From Leptospira inadai serovar Lyme str. 10 (GTDB taxonomy: Bacteria; Spirochaetota; Leptospiria; Leptospirales; Leptospiraceae), in assembly GCF_000243675.2 (NCBI RefSeq), contig NZ_AHMM02000017.1, positions 719,001-783,000 on the forward strand: a DNA stretch of 64,000 nt, written 5' to 3'. The position numbers and the translations under genes were made by a program. This document shows positions 56,014 through 64,000 of the stretch, piece by piece. Each line of letters starts with the position of its first letter. The first letter of the stretch is position 1. The notes under the pieces are model-generated. The model worked only from the letters and a program-made list of their open reading frames with translations, made no database searches and had not been told where the DNA came from.

Positions 56014-57777
56014 ATGGTTCAGGTCGATTCCGAAGCTCGTAAATACCGAAGTTTGCTCAATACAAGTACGATTTTAAATGCAAACCTGGATCTTTACCAA
56101 CTTCTTCCGCTTATTATGCTGTATTCGAAAGATCTTCTGGAAGCGGAAGCTAGCTCCCTATTCTTATTGGACGAAAAAGACGGATTCCTATATTGCGAAG
56201 TCGCCTTGGGAGAAAAAGGGGAAATCATTCAAAAATACGCTCGATTAGAGCCCGGACAAGGAATCGCAGGCTGGGTGGCCCGGGAAAAAAAACCGATTCT
56301 GCTGGAAGACGCTTATACGGATGCGCGCTTTAACCCTTCCTTAGATCAAAAAACGGGATTTCGGACTAGATCCCTTGCCTGTGTGCCGCTATTCGTTCAA
56401 GACCAGGTAATCGGAACGCTCGAAATTCTAAACAAATCCGGAAATAGAAGCTTCGACAATTCGGACATCGAAGTTCTCGCTTCTCTATCCGAAATCGCCG
56501 CGATCGCGATCAAAAACGCCAAGACTCATGAATCCCTGAAAAAAAGGATCCTAGAACTTTCATTATTATACGAATTCGAGAAACTCACCGTTGCCGAAAA
56601 GAGCATTCAGGAATTGGGAAATTGGCTGATTGATAAAGTTTTGGAGTTCCTGGAAGCTAAAGCAGGAACCATCTACCTAGCCGATCCTACTTTGGAAGTT
56701 TTACGTATTTTGGCCGCGAGGGGAATTCCTGAGGACGCGATTCATTCTATTCAAGTGCCCTACGGAGAAGGAGTTTCCGGCTGGGTGGCAAAGGAGAAGC
56801 AAAGTCTTTTAATTCAAAATCTGGATGAGGATCCAAGATATGATAAGAATGCAAAATATAAATTCGAGGCGAGCTCCTTAATCTCGGCCCCCTTATTGTA
56901 TCGAGGAGAACTTCTCGGCGTGATTAGCGTGAATAATAAATATTCAGGATACGCATTTACTCATTCCGATTTGGAGATGCTGGGAGCGATCGCGAATCGA
57001 CTTAGCGTCACGATTCAAAATGCGAATCTATTCCATAAAGTCGTCGATAATGAGCGGGAACTCAAACGGGCCCGGGAAGTTATGGCCAAAATCCTGCCGT
57101 CCGCATTGCCGTACGTTCCCGGCCTGGAATTCGGCGTTCAGCATATTCCTTTCGATAACGTGGGCGGAGACTTTTATAATGTCATAAAATTAGACGAACA
57201 CAGAACTGCGGTACTGATCGCGGACGTATCAGGGCACGGATTATCCGCGTCGGTTGTGGCCGCGGTAATTCACACGGTCATGGAAACGTTCGAAGAAGAG
57301 ACCTTATCCAGTCCGTCCAAGTTTTTTACGGCCTTAAATCATGCTTTATACAATAAGCTTGCGGGTAATTTCCTGACGTCTTTTTACGCAGTGGTTCATA
57401 CGGGGACCGATACATTAGTTTATTCTAATGCAGGTCATAATCCTCCGATATTATATAGGAAGGAAGAAGGAACATCCTTACCTTTGGAAACGAAAGGTAA
57501 GTTGGTCGGAGTGATCCCCGATTTATTTTTTGAGGAATTTGTTACCTCTTTCAAACCGATGGATCGACTCGTTTTATATACGGACGGAATCACCGAACAT
57601 TCCAACGAAGACAGGAGTCGCCGTTACAGCGACGATTTGCTGACTCTCGCGATCCGTTCCTCATCGCAAAGTCCCGCGAGCGAAGCCGCGCCCGGACTGG
57701 TTAAGGAATGCCGAACGTATTGCAGACGTTCCGATTTCGAAGACGATGTTACGCTGCTCATAGTCGATAGGGTTTAA
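56014..57777 (+). CDS. Tandem GAF-SpoIIE (RsbU-type) phosphatase
   Basis: A 587-residue cytoplasmic protein. Two GAF domains lie at about residues 25-180 and 195-340 (GQGIAGWVAREKKPILLEDAYTD in the first, GEGVSGWVAKEKQSLLIQNLDED in the second; parts cited). The SpoIIE phosphatase domain has GGDFYNVI, LIADVSGHGLSASVVAAV, YSNAGHNPPILYRKE and LVLYTDGITEHSN. It probably controls an anti-anti-sigma factor in response to ligands. The start is the ATG at 56014. Its stop overlaps the convergent peptidase gene by four bases. Confidence 0.9.
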   Translation: MVQVDSEARKYRSLLNTSTILNANLDLYQLLPLIMLYSKDLLEAEASSLFLLDEKDGFLYCEVALGEKGEIIQKYARLEPGQGIAGWVAREKKPILLEDAYTDARFNPSLDQKTGFRTRSLACVPLFVQDQVIGTLEILNKSGNRSFDNSDIEVLASLSEIAAIAIKNAKTHESLKKRILELSLLYEFEKLTVAEKSIQELGNWLIDKVLEFLEAKAGTIYLADPTLEVLRILAARGIPEDAIHSIQVPYGEGVSGWVAKEKQSLLIQNLDEDPRYDKNAKYKFEASSLISAPLLYRGELLGVISVNNKYSGYAFTHSDLEMLGAIANRLSVTIQNANLFHKVVDNERELKRAREVMAKILPSALPYVPGLEFGVQHIPFDNVGGDFYNVIKLDEHRTAVLIADVSGHGLSASVVAAVIHTVMETFEEETLSSPSKFFTALNHALYNKLAGNFLTSFYAVVHTGTDTLVYSNAGHNPPILYRKEEGTSLPLETKGKLVGVIPDLFFEEFVTSFKPMDRLVLYTDGITEHSNEDRSRRYSDDLLTLAIRSSSQSPASEAAPGLVKECRTYCRRSDFEDDVTLLIVDRV

Positions 57778-58919
57778 ATCTTGGAAAATCTGCGGATCGC
57801 CTCGGGAATAACGCCGAAGACCTGGTCCATCGCCGCCAACCTCCAATCTTCCCGGGTCGGATAAAACATCTCGCGAAATTCGTTTCGGATTTTTTCCGCC
57901 GAGCGATCCGATTTTGATCCGTGTAAACGAATTCTATTTTCGCTGATCATCAAAAAACTTCCCTTGAGGCCTCCGAGCAGATTCAAATTTCCGAAAGTAC
58001 CCATTTCGACCGTGATCGGAAATAGTTCCTTATCCTTTCCGAATAGCTTACCGAAAAAATCCGTAAAATCGCCCGAAGTCGTATAAAAATCGTCCTCCGC
58101 TTCGCTTAGCAAAAGCCCGAAATCGCCGAAAACTTTCCGCAGATTCTTGTCCTCTCTCGAACCGGCGGGAGCATTCTGCATGAGACTTAAAGTATTGCGA
58201 GCCCCGTAACCCGTATGATAATCTAGGATCAGGATCTGCTCGTAATTCTTTAGGGTCTTTCGGAAAAACTTTCGTAAGCGCCTTACGACAGGTTCCGGTT
58301 TTCTGCCGCCGTAATAGATTCCGTCCGGAAACTCGTACTGGCCGTTCACCGCCGCGTCGAGTACGTATTTCGCTCCGAATCGCGCAACGATCCCTGCAAA
58401 ACGAATTACAAAAATAAGATATTCCCAAGTGATATAGGTGAATTTTTTCGCCGGATTCAAGAAGGATTGAATCTTTCTGTATCCTTTATTCTTGGCCTTT
58501 TTATGCAACTTTTCGCGTTTCAGGGCAAAATTCCTATTCAAGTCCACATTTCTTTCGTTGACCCGGCGCATCTTTTTGAAGCCGTCCACGTTGATTCCGT
58601 GCAGTATCAGGAAATCGGTGTTCTTGGGCGGAGAATAGGACGGGTTTTCGTTCAAAAGGAATTCTTCGATCCATCTTCTCTGAAAGGAAGAACCCGCGTA
58701 TCCTTCCACTCCGTGAATGCCGGAACTCATAATCACGATTTTCTTGGGAGGATTCTTTTTGGATCCGATCAAATAGGAGTCGATATTCCCTCCTCCCTTG
58801 GGGATCTCCAGCACTTCGTGCTTAAAACGCGGAAAGGCCCTTTTTAAACCCCGGCGATAGGAAAGAAATGCCCTTTGGCAGGCTTCGTAAGTTTCCAAAT
58901 AGTATGAAAGTAAATCCAC
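57774..58919 (-). CDS. DUF2817/M14-like zinc peptidase
   Basis: The 381-residue protein has the metal-site motifs of the carboxypeptidase M14 group: VIMSSGIHGVEGYAGSS (His and Glu), NERNVDLNRNF, LDYHTGYG (third zinc ligand) and VEMGTFG (probable catalytic Glu). DUF2817 members belong to this group and probably cut peptides, perhaps murein peptides. There is no signal peptide, so it is presumed cytoplasmic. The gene converges on the GAF phosphatase. Confidence 0.78.
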   Translation of the reverse strand: MDLLSYYLETYEACQRAFLSYRRGLKRAFPRFKHEVLEIPKGGGNIDSYLIGSKKNPPKKIVIMSSGIHGVEGYAGSSFQRRWIEEFLLNENPSYSPPKNTDFLILHGINVDGFKKMRRVNERNVDLNRNFALKREKLHKKAKNKGYRKIQSFLNPAKKFTYITWEYLIFVIRFAGIVARFGAKYVLDAAVNGQYEFPDGIYYGGRKPEPVVRRLRKFFRKTLKNYEQILILDYHTGYGARNTLSLMQNAPAGSREDKNLRKVFGDFGLLLSEAEDDFYTTSGDFTDFFGKLFGKDKELFPITVEMGTFGNLNLLGGLKGSFLMISENRIRLHGSKSDRSAEKIRNEFREMFYPTREDWRLAAMDQVFGVIPEAIRRFSKI

Positions 58920-59299
58920 GTTAAGGAAATTCTTTTGAAACGAAGGCAGGGGTCGAAAAGAATTTTTTCTAAAATGATTACGATTTGGTTAAGGATTGCC
59001 CACCCAGGGGATAAAAAATTCCGTTTATAAGAGAGCCGGAAAGGCTTAATAAAATAAAATCGGAAAAAATTTTACCTTTTTCCCGGGAAGGTCCCTATCC
59101 CTTATTGAACATTGATTCGATCGAAACTGGGTAAATTAATTCTTTGAAGAAATATGATTAATCCGAATGTGCTACGAATCATGACGATAATAAACCGCTC
59201 GTTATATTACATTCAATTTCCTTAAAATATTTTTTCCTTCTACGGTAATAAACGAAAACCTATGCGTGTCTAACCTAGTACCTTAAGGAGGTATGAACC
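58920..59299. other. Intergenic region
   Basis: About 380 AT-rich bases hold the promoter of the peptidase gene (minus) and of the small membrane protein gene (plus). An AAGGAGGT ribosome site lies at 59284-59291. No repeat or RNA gene is recognised. Confidence 0.55.
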
Positions 59300-59584
59300 A
59301 TGGATGCAGTCACCATTTTCGCTTTAGCGCTTTTGGCTGTTCCTGTGTTTGCCCGGTTCGCCCGAGTATCAAAGGACGCGATGAATCGCTATCACCTAAT
59401 CGGATTGGGAGGTCTATTCCTGATCTTAGGCGAGGCTACGAAGATTACGGCAGTTAAAGTTACACCGATAGCTACCGTTCTTCCGATGATAGACATCGCA
59501 ACCGCGATCCTAGCCTACGCGGGGGTACTATTCGGGGTGGTATGGCTATCGCTTTACTACGTCAAACACCCGAACGAAATTTAG
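59300..59584 (+). CDS. Small three-helix membrane protein
   Basis: The 94-residue protein has three hydrophobic helices (residues about 4-18, 31-45 and 63-88) with [13 protein letters not shown] between helices 2 and 3. It has a strong AAGGAGGT ribosome site and its own terminator, so it is expressed as a single gene. No family is recognised; it is probably a real small inner-membrane protein. Confidence 0.6.
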   Translation: MDAVTIFALALLAVPVFARFARVSKDAMNRYHLIGLGGLFLILGEATKITAVKVTPIATVLPMIDIATAILAYAGVLFGVVWLSLYYVKHPNEI

Positions 59585-59613
59585 AAAATCCTCCGAAACG
59601 AAAAAGAGATGGA

Positions 59614-59639
59614 GGCGGGACGAATGTCCCGCCTTTTTT
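59614..59639 (+). terminator. Rho-independent terminator of the small membrane protein gene
   Basis: An 8-bp GC-rich stem GGCGGGAC/GTCCCGCC has a four-base loop and is followed by six T. It lies 30 bases past the stop. Confidence 0.9.
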
Positions 59640-59717
59640 ATACCGATCGATTGAAAGACGGATCACTATTCCGAGAAAAGGCTGGTCTTTCCGAAGATTC
59701 CGTCTTATACCGGTCCT

Positions 59718-60374
59718 GTGGAACTCCACCGACCTTCCGGCAAGCATTCCCTAATTTACGTTGCAGATCCGCTTTGTGCGTGGTCGTACGGATTCGGTCC
59801 GTCCATTCTTAAGCTCAAAAGTAAGTACGAGGACAAAATCGATTTTTCTTTAGTCATGGGCGGATTGAAATACGGCCCGGGTGTCGAATCGTTTACCCCC
59901 GAAGTGACGGACCGGCTTCGGTATCAATGGAAAGAAGTAGAAAGAGTCTCCGGACGTAAATTTCATTACGAAATTCTAAACCGAAGGGACTTAAGATTCG
60001 ATTCGGAACCGGCATGCCGTGCAGTGATTGCGGCGCAGCGAGTAGCTCCAGCTCTTGCCTTCGAGTATTTGGAAGCGCTTTCTTTCGGTTTCCACGCTGC
60101 CGGAAAGGATCCTACCGATTTGAATACGTTCCTTTCCATCGCCTCCGACTTATCCATCCATGAATCCGATTTCGAAGAGCTCTATCGAAGGGAAGAAACG
60201 TCTCTGGAAACCGAAAACGATTTTAATTATGGATTTCTTTTGGGTGTAACAGGATTTCCGACTCTTGTTTTCTCGGACGGTTTGGAGAGGGGAATACTCG
60301 CGAAAGGCTTTTTGCCTTACGAAGAAATCGATTCGATTTTCTCCGACTACTTTCGCTCTATCGGACAATCTTAA
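59718..60374 (+). CDS. DsbA-family (FrnE-like) protein with CxxS active site
   Basis: The 218-residue thioredoxin-fold protein starts with a GTG at 59718. The family motif DPxCxWCxGF appears as DPLCAWSYGFGP, so the second active-site Cys is Ser23 and only Cys20 remains. The helical insert and the C-terminal cis-Pro region GVTGFPTLVFSDG are intact. The usual dithiol oxidase or isomerase role is unlikely with CxxS; a monothiol or glutathione-linked role is possible. There is no signal peptide, so it is cytoplasmic. Confidence 0.8.
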   Translation: MELHRPSGKHSLIYVADPLCAWSYGFGPSILKLKSKYEDKIDFSLVMGGLKYGPGVESFTPEVTDRLRYQWKEVERVSGRKFHYEILNRRDLRFDSEPACRAVIAAQRVAPALAFEYLEALSFGFHAAGKDPTDLNTFLSIASDLSIHESDFEELYRREETSLETENDFNYGFLLGVTGFPTLVFSDGLERGILAKGFLPYEEIDSIFSDYFRSIGQS

Positions 60375-60436
60375 TTTTGAAAATTTACTCGAACCATAAT
60401 CGAATGCGGAATTTTCGATTAATCCGACCGGATTTG

Positions 60437-61303
60437 TCAGGGTTTTTTGTTTTCGGACACTCCTGAAAGTTGATCTACGATAAACTGAACATCTTTCTCG
60501 CTCCCGATATAAAGTATCGTCAAAATATAATCTTTTGCATTTTCCTTCGAAACCTGCCTCGTTCGCACAAGATTCAATATGGCTTCGCTCGCTTTTTTGG
60601 AATATAACCTGCGAAAGACTCCTAAAAGGATTCGGTCCGACTGCGGATCTTTGTTCAAATAACCGACTAAGGAATCTTCGAATTTCGGAAACGTTTTATC
60701 GTTTAACGTGCCGACAAGTTTTTGCAAAGCCAGTCTCCTGATTTCGGCATCTTCCGGGTACTTGTCGATGATCGACCGGCTTAATTCGGGCTCGCTATAG
60801 GAGTAAGAGGTAAGCCATTTTAGAATCGCAGCCCTATTATTTTCCGCGAGGGCTTGCTGAATCGGCTTCACCTGCTTAATCGGATCCTCCTCGATTCGGG
60901 CCCGATCCACATTGCCGTTCACGTCGAACGCACTTCTAAAGAATAGGTCCCCAAAAAAAATCACCGGCGTGAGTAAGACCGAAAACGGGAGGAAGGCCAT
61001 TCTAGTGACATACCGATTCTCCGGCCTCGGCGTCCAAAGAATGCTGATCGTATCCTGATAGGCATTCGGAATACGCATAATCGGATGAACGAGAAATAAA
61101 TCCAGTAGTCCGGCCAAAAGACCTATCGGAATATAGAGCGGGGCCGCGATGATTTTAGGGACCGGTTCTTCCGGGACAAGATGCTTTTCGACTTGGACGA
61201 TAAGGGGAGTGTTATTTCGATTAAAAATCGCACAATTATATCCGAATATTATAATGTACGAAAATATCAGGAAGGTTCTTGCGAAGACTAATGATCGTTT
61301 CAT
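60437..61303 (-). CDS. Lipoprotein, tandem paralogue 1
   Basis: A 288-residue lipoprotein (lipobox near IFGYNC). Shared with the gene just upstream (61321-61695) is a block with a long hydrophobic IPIGLLAGLLDLFLVHPIMRIP and YQDTISILWTP. Residues from about 130 on are alpha-helical with short repeats (ILKWLTSYSYSEPELSRSI, LQKLVGTL) resembling HEAT repeats. The start was set at 61303, where MKRSLVFARTF opens the signal. The function is unknown. Confidence 0.65.
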   Translation of the reverse strand: MKRSLVFARTFLIFSYIIIFGYNCAIFNRNNTPLIVQVEKHLVPEEPVPKIIAAPLYIPIGLLAGLLDLFLVHPIMRIPNAYQDTISILWTPRPENRYVTRMAFLPFSVLLTPVIFFGDLFFRSAFDVNGNVDRARIEEDPIKQVKPIQQALAENNRAAILKWLTSYSYSEPELSRSIIDKYPEDAEIRRLALQKLVGTLNDKTFPKFEDSLVGYLNKDPQSDRILLGVFRRLYSKKASEAILNLVRTRQVSKENAKDYILTILYIGSEKDVQFIVDQLSGVSENKKP

Positions 61304-61320
61304 ATTCGTTCGAATCCTGC

Positions 61321-61695
61321 TTAAAAATCGATTCCGCTTCGTCCTAAAAAATCGACCAGAAAAAAGACGGGGCTCACGGCCAATTTGGGAAGAAACACGA
61401 TGGTTTGAAAGACCACCCCTCCGGTTGGATCTTTCCATATAACCTTGTAAGTATCCTCCAGCGCATCCGGAATTACGCTGATCGGGTGAAGAACGAATGC
61501 ATCCAATAAAAGCGATAAGACGCCGACCGGAATTATGATCGGAGCCAAAGCTATCTGAGCCGGAGCGCTTTCCGGCGTAACCTTTTCATCCAAATAATTG
61601 GTCAGCGCTCGATTCTTCCTCTCCAATACGGCACAATCGGAAAGAAAAACCGAAAAAAGAAAAATACAAATGCAACTGATAACGGATCTTTTCAT
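61321..61695 (-). CDS. Short lipoprotein, tandem paralogue 2
   Basis: The 124-residue lipoprotein (signal MKRSVISCICIFLFSVFLSDC) matches the N-terminal part of the next gene: IPVGVLSLLLDAFVLHPISVIPDALEDTYKVIWKDP against IPIGLLAGLLDLFLVHPIMRIPNAYQDTISILW (parts cited). It lacks the C-terminal helical extension. It lies 17 bases upstream of its paralogue, so the two share a transcript and probably arose by duplication. Confidence 0.65.
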   Translation of the reverse strand: MKRSVISCICIFLFSVFLSDCAVLERKNRALTNYLDEKVTPESAPAQIALAPIIIPVGVLSLLLDAFVLHPISVIPDALEDTYKVIWKDPTGGVVFQTIVFLPKLAVSPVFFLVDFLGRSGIDF

Positions 61696-61795
61696 CGGAA
61701 AACGCGGGACTTTAGAATGCTAAAATAAAATCGGTTTGTCCAGAAATTTTTTTCCTCTCCCTCCGCGTAAATTCCCCGATTTTCGAAATCTGTCC

Positions 61796-62818
61796 CTATC
61801 GAACGACGATTAATTTGGTTTCTTCCTCCAGGAATGCTTCGCCCGCATCTTTCCAACTTGCCTTTTTAGTAGTGACTTTGGAAGGATCAAAACCTTCCTC
61901 TTCTACCAGGCGCAATATCTCCGGCATCCATTCCCTGGATCGAACTCGACCGATACGGATGGATGCCCCATTATTATAAAGATCTAAATAAGGAATCGGC
62001 AAAGTATTCGTCCAAAAAATGGAAGCAGAACCGAAAATTCCGTCCACGTCGAGAGAACGCAAGCCGCAATCCCATCCTTCCGGGCTTCCGCTTGCGTCCG
62101 CGACTATATCAAATTTTCCGAAACTTTTCGGAAACTTCGAGACTTGCTCCACTTTAACGCCGAAGGAAGCGGCCAAATCCAATCTCTTCTTTTCGGTATC
62201 TAAATAAACGATTTCGGCGGCCCCCATGTGCTTTGCCAGAGCGGCGGTATATAATCCTATACTCGAAGCAAGGCCTCCTAAAACCAAGATTCTGAGATTC
62301 TTATTATGATTCAGGAATAACCCCGCCAATTTCCAGGCTTCCACCAGATTATCGTTGATGCTTGCAATCGCTGCAGGATCCGTCTTGGATGAAAAAGGTA
62401 CGAGCATCTCCTTCGCGTAGGGAACTCCTACCAGATCCGATAAGGCTCCTCCGAATTCCTTACCTCCCTTTCCCATACCGTACGCGCTCGTGTGCGACAC
62501 ACTGGAGCAACTTTTCGACTGTCCGATTTCGCAATAATGACAGTGGCCGCAGGAGATCTGGAACGGAACCGCCACCTTGGTTCCGACCGGAAATAAATCG
62601 TCTATTTCAGGACTTGTCCGAACGATCTCGCCCACAAACTCGTGCCCGACCGGAAACGGAGGACGAAATAATGTCTGTCCTCTTAGGATCGGCAAATCCA
62701 GGTCACAACGAGAAACCGCTAGCGGTTTAACCAAGGCCTGATTTTTACCCGTAATTTTCGGCTCGGGAACTTCCGACCATTCGAGGGTCCGTCTCTTGAC
62801 AAATTGTAGCTGTTGCAT
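61796..62818 (-). CDS. Zinc-dependent alcohol dehydrogenase
   Basis: A 340-residue medium-chain dehydrogenase. RCDLDLPILRG and PVGHEFVGEIV carry the catalytic-zinc ligands, and CGHCHYCEIGQSKSC binds the structural zinc. RILVLGGLASSIGLYTAALAKHMGA is the NAD(P)-binding site. The substrate is unknown. The divergent TetR-family gene and two operators between the genes suggest it is repressed until an inducer is present. Confidence 0.9.
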   Translation of the reverse strand: MQQLQFVKRRTLEWSEVPEPKITGKNQALVKPLAVSRCDLDLPILRGQTLFRPPFPVGHEFVGEIVRTSPEIDDLFPVGTKVAVPFQISCGHCHYCEIGQSKSCSSVSHTSAYGMGKGGKEFGGALSDLVGVPYAKEMLVPFSSKTDPAAIASINDNLVEAWKLAGLFLNHNKNLRILVLGGLASSIGLYTAALAKHMGAAEIVYLDTEKKRLDLAASFGVKVEQVSKFPKSFGKFDIVADASGSPEGWDCGLRSLDVDGIFGSASIFWTNTLPIPYLDLYNNGASIRIGRVRSREWMPEILRLVEEEGFDPSKVTTKKASWKDAGEAFLEEETKLIVVR

Positions 62819-62831
62819 GAGGCTCTCCGGA

Positions 62832-62847
62832 TAGACTATATAGTCTA
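62832..62847. promoter_or_regulatory. TetR operator 1
   Basis: A perfect 16-bp palindrome TAGACTATATAGTCTA lies 14 bases before the dehydrogenase start, over its likely promoter. It shares ATAGAC/GTCTA arms with operator 2. Confidence 0.75.
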
Positions 62848-62872
62848 CTCAATTCTACTATGAGGAATAGTT

Positions 62873-62890
62873 ATAGACCGCATAGTCTAT
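62873..62890. promoter_or_regulatory. TetR operator 2
   Basis: ATAGACCGCATAGTCTAT has perfect 6-base outer arms around a 6-base centre. Centre-to-centre distance to operator 1 is 42 bases, about four helical turns, so both could be bound on the same face. It lies just before the TetR gene start at 62908. Confidence 0.75.
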
Positions 62891-62907
62891 CAAAATATTT
62901 TCGGTTT

Positions 62908-63504
62908 ATGGAAAAAAGAAAAGTTCCGATCGCAAATCACGAGGGTCCTTACGAACGCCTCGTAGGAACCGCGATTAGATTGATCTATTCCCAGGGTTAT
63001 GCGGGGACTTCCGTAAATCAGGTCATCGGGGAATCGGATTCCCACAAGGCTAGTTTTTACAGATACTTTCAAACCAAAGAGGATCTGGGAAGAGAATACT
63101 TGAAAATCCAAGCGACCAATTTCCGGAATAGCTGGGAGCGATTAATGGCGAGATCCGCAACTCCGGTCGAATTTATAAATCGCTGGATGGCCTTGTTGAA
63201 TAAGCAGGTGCGTGAAAAAAAATATTTCGGATGTCCCCTCGCAAGATTCATGGGAAGCCTGGACCAACCCGACCAGGCCTGGGTCAATCAGGGCGCCGAA
63301 GTATTAGAATCCTGGATTCATTGTTTGGAAACTTATTTCGAAGAAAACATAACCCGGGGATTATTGCCTCGAACGTTTCCGGCCAGAAAAAAGGCGGAAC
63401 GTTTGATGAAGTTATTTCAGGCGAATTCCCAATTTTATATGATAACCGGGAATTCGAAATTCTTTAAGGAATTGCAGGAAGAAATGATCGGAGAATTAAC
63501 GTAA
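62908..63504 (+). CDS. TetR-family transcription regulator
   Basis: The 198-residue protein has the N-terminal helix-turn-helix IRLIYSQGYAGTSVNQVIGESDSHKASFYRYFQTKEDLGREY (parts cited) and a helical ligand domain typical of TetR. A longer open frame starts at 62860, but the operator at 62873-62890 would then lie inside the gene, so the ATG at 62908 is preferred. It is divergent from the alcohol dehydrogenase and likely represses both. Confidence 0.85.
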   Translation: MEKRKVPIANHEGPYERLVGTAIRLIYSQGYAGTSVNQVIGESDSHKASFYRYFQTKEDLGREYLKIQATNFRNSWERLMARSATPVEFINRWMALLNKQVREKKYFGCPLARFMGSLDQPDQAWVNQGAEVLESWIHCLETYFEENITRGLLPRTFPARKKAERLMKLFQANSQFYMITGNSKFFKELQEEMIGELT

Positions 63505-63528
63505 GCGGAAAAATTTATTTACGTTTTC

Positions 63529-63915
63529 TTAATTCCGATTCTGATTCGAATCCTCGTTACCTGTTTCCCTCTTTGCCACGTAGTTCGCCAAAGCGAGAAC
63601 CGCTCCGCCCACAAAAGCCGAGAAAAAGCTCGGTACAAAAATCTTTCCCGGAAAAATATCTCCGATCATGAGTAGAACCACGGCGTTAACGATCAATCCC
63701 GCGACTCCGAGAGTCAGGATATAAAATAAATAACCCAAACCAAGGGTAAAAATCACCAACAACCATCTCAATATGAAATTTAGAAATCCGAAAAACAATG
63801 CGATAATCAACGCATCCCAAAAACTTCCCGAAAGCCGAAAAAGCGGATTTATCAAAGGAAATACATAAAGAATAACTAATGATTGAAGCGCTAAAGAAAG
63901 CAGTAATTTGGCCAT
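63529..63915 (-). CDS. Phage-holin-4_2-family membrane protein
   Basis: The 128-residue protein has four membrane helices with LSGSFWDALIIALFFGFLNFILRWLL and ILTLGVAGLIVNAVVLLMI, the pattern of the broadly distributed 4-TM holin-like family also called DUF360. No phage genes are nearby, so it is more likely a membrane protein of unknown role. A charged tail ends it. Confidence 0.75.
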   Translation of the reverse strand: MAKLLLSLALQSLVILYVFPLINPLFRLSGSFWDALIIALFFGFLNFILRWLLVIFTLGLGYLFYILTLGVAGLIVNAVVLLMIGDIFPGKIFVPSFFSAFVGGAVLALANYVAKRETGNEDSNQNRN

Positions 63916-63922
63916 ATCTGTC

Positions 63923-64000
63923 CTAAACTGTGGAATCCAAAAATTGTCCTAAATGAGGTGGCAATCCGCCCGGCGGAACGATCACCGTCTGCGGTTGAAC
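63923..64000 (-). CDS. C-terminal end of a gene running off the window
   Basis: Twenty-five codons with a stop at 63923-63925 on the minus strand encode a proline-rich tail ending HLGQFLDSTV. The gene's start lies outside the window. It lies seven bases upstream of the holin-like gene and is probably its operon partner. The family cannot be told. Confidence 0.5.
   Translation of the reverse strand, partial: VQPQTVIVPPGGLPPHLGQFLDSTV

Noticed and set aside
62860..62907. Upstream start of the TetR gene
   Set aside because: It would place operator 2 inside the coding sequence; the ATG at 62908 begins the usual TetR N terminus.
63529..63915. Holin-like protein as a sign of prophage
   Set aside because: No endolysin, capsid, integrase or other phage gene is nearby, and this 4-TM family is common outside phages.

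Overview
The window is chromosomal DNA of a spirochaete, almost certainly a Leptospira species. The signs are a DUF1554-type lipoprotein, many lipoproteins with the relaxed spirochaetal lipobox, two SpoIIE-type phosphatases with GAF sensors, and a rplU-prp-rpmA-obgE-proBA-nadD-yqeK-LCP-rsfS block. No rRNA, tRNA, CRISPR array, prophage or transposase was found. The species or clade was not determined.

Layout. 1-3,424: end of an SRPBCC-domain gene, a secreted lipase, a DUF2059 protein, a small hypothetical and loose intergenic DNA. 3,769-6,547: typA and a pirin on the minus strand. 6,923-13,891: a ten-gene housekeeping operon covering ribosomal proteins, the Prp protease, ObgE, proline synthesis, NAD synthesis, nucleotide turnover, a cell-envelope LCP protein and a ribosome silencing factor. 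13,935-31,607: mixed metabolic and regulatory genes (YyaL, a TolC-like efflux protein, a degenerate di-heme peroxidase, an NDH-2-like oxidoreductase with its SigJ sigma factor, a Crp-like regulator, an acyl-CoA dehydrogenase, lipoproteins, a CoA transferase, a polysaccharide deacetylase, an AraC regulator). 31,751-36,339: tautomerase, YdcF and part of a cytochrome c maturation system (ccmE, ccmF, ccmH and a zinc-ribbon CcmI-like protein). 36,485-44,900: lipoprotein, ammonium transporter behind a GAF/SpoIIE/TPR phosphatase, hydrolase, glycerol-kinase-like enzyme. 45,388-53,305: a seven-gene haem uptake operon behind a Fur-like promoter. 53,359-64,000: DoxX, MORN lipoprotein, metallophosphoesterase, a second GAF/SpoIIE phosphatase, an M14-like peptidase, a DsbA-like protein, tandem paralogous lipoproteins, and an alcohol dehydrogenase/TetR divergent pair.

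The main linking theme is haem. One cluster imports it: an HmuY-like surface lipoprotein, a TonB receptor, HmuTUV and the cytoplasmic HmuS. Another attaches it to cytochromes using a variant CcmE with CxxxY in place of HxxxY and a CcmH with an altered cysteine motif. A lipoprotein of the di-heme peroxidase family in between has lost one of its two haem-binding motifs. The haem-import operon uses AGA/AGG arginine codons much more than its neighbours, which fits separate acquisition. Two copies of a short MITE-like element with terminal inverted repeats lie about 30 kb apart in opposite orientation. No completely unknown multi-gene system was recognised. The best leads are the variant Ccm proteins, the MITE-like repeat, the extra lipoprotein at the head of the haem operon, and Prp paired with an L27 that has no N-terminal extension to cleave.
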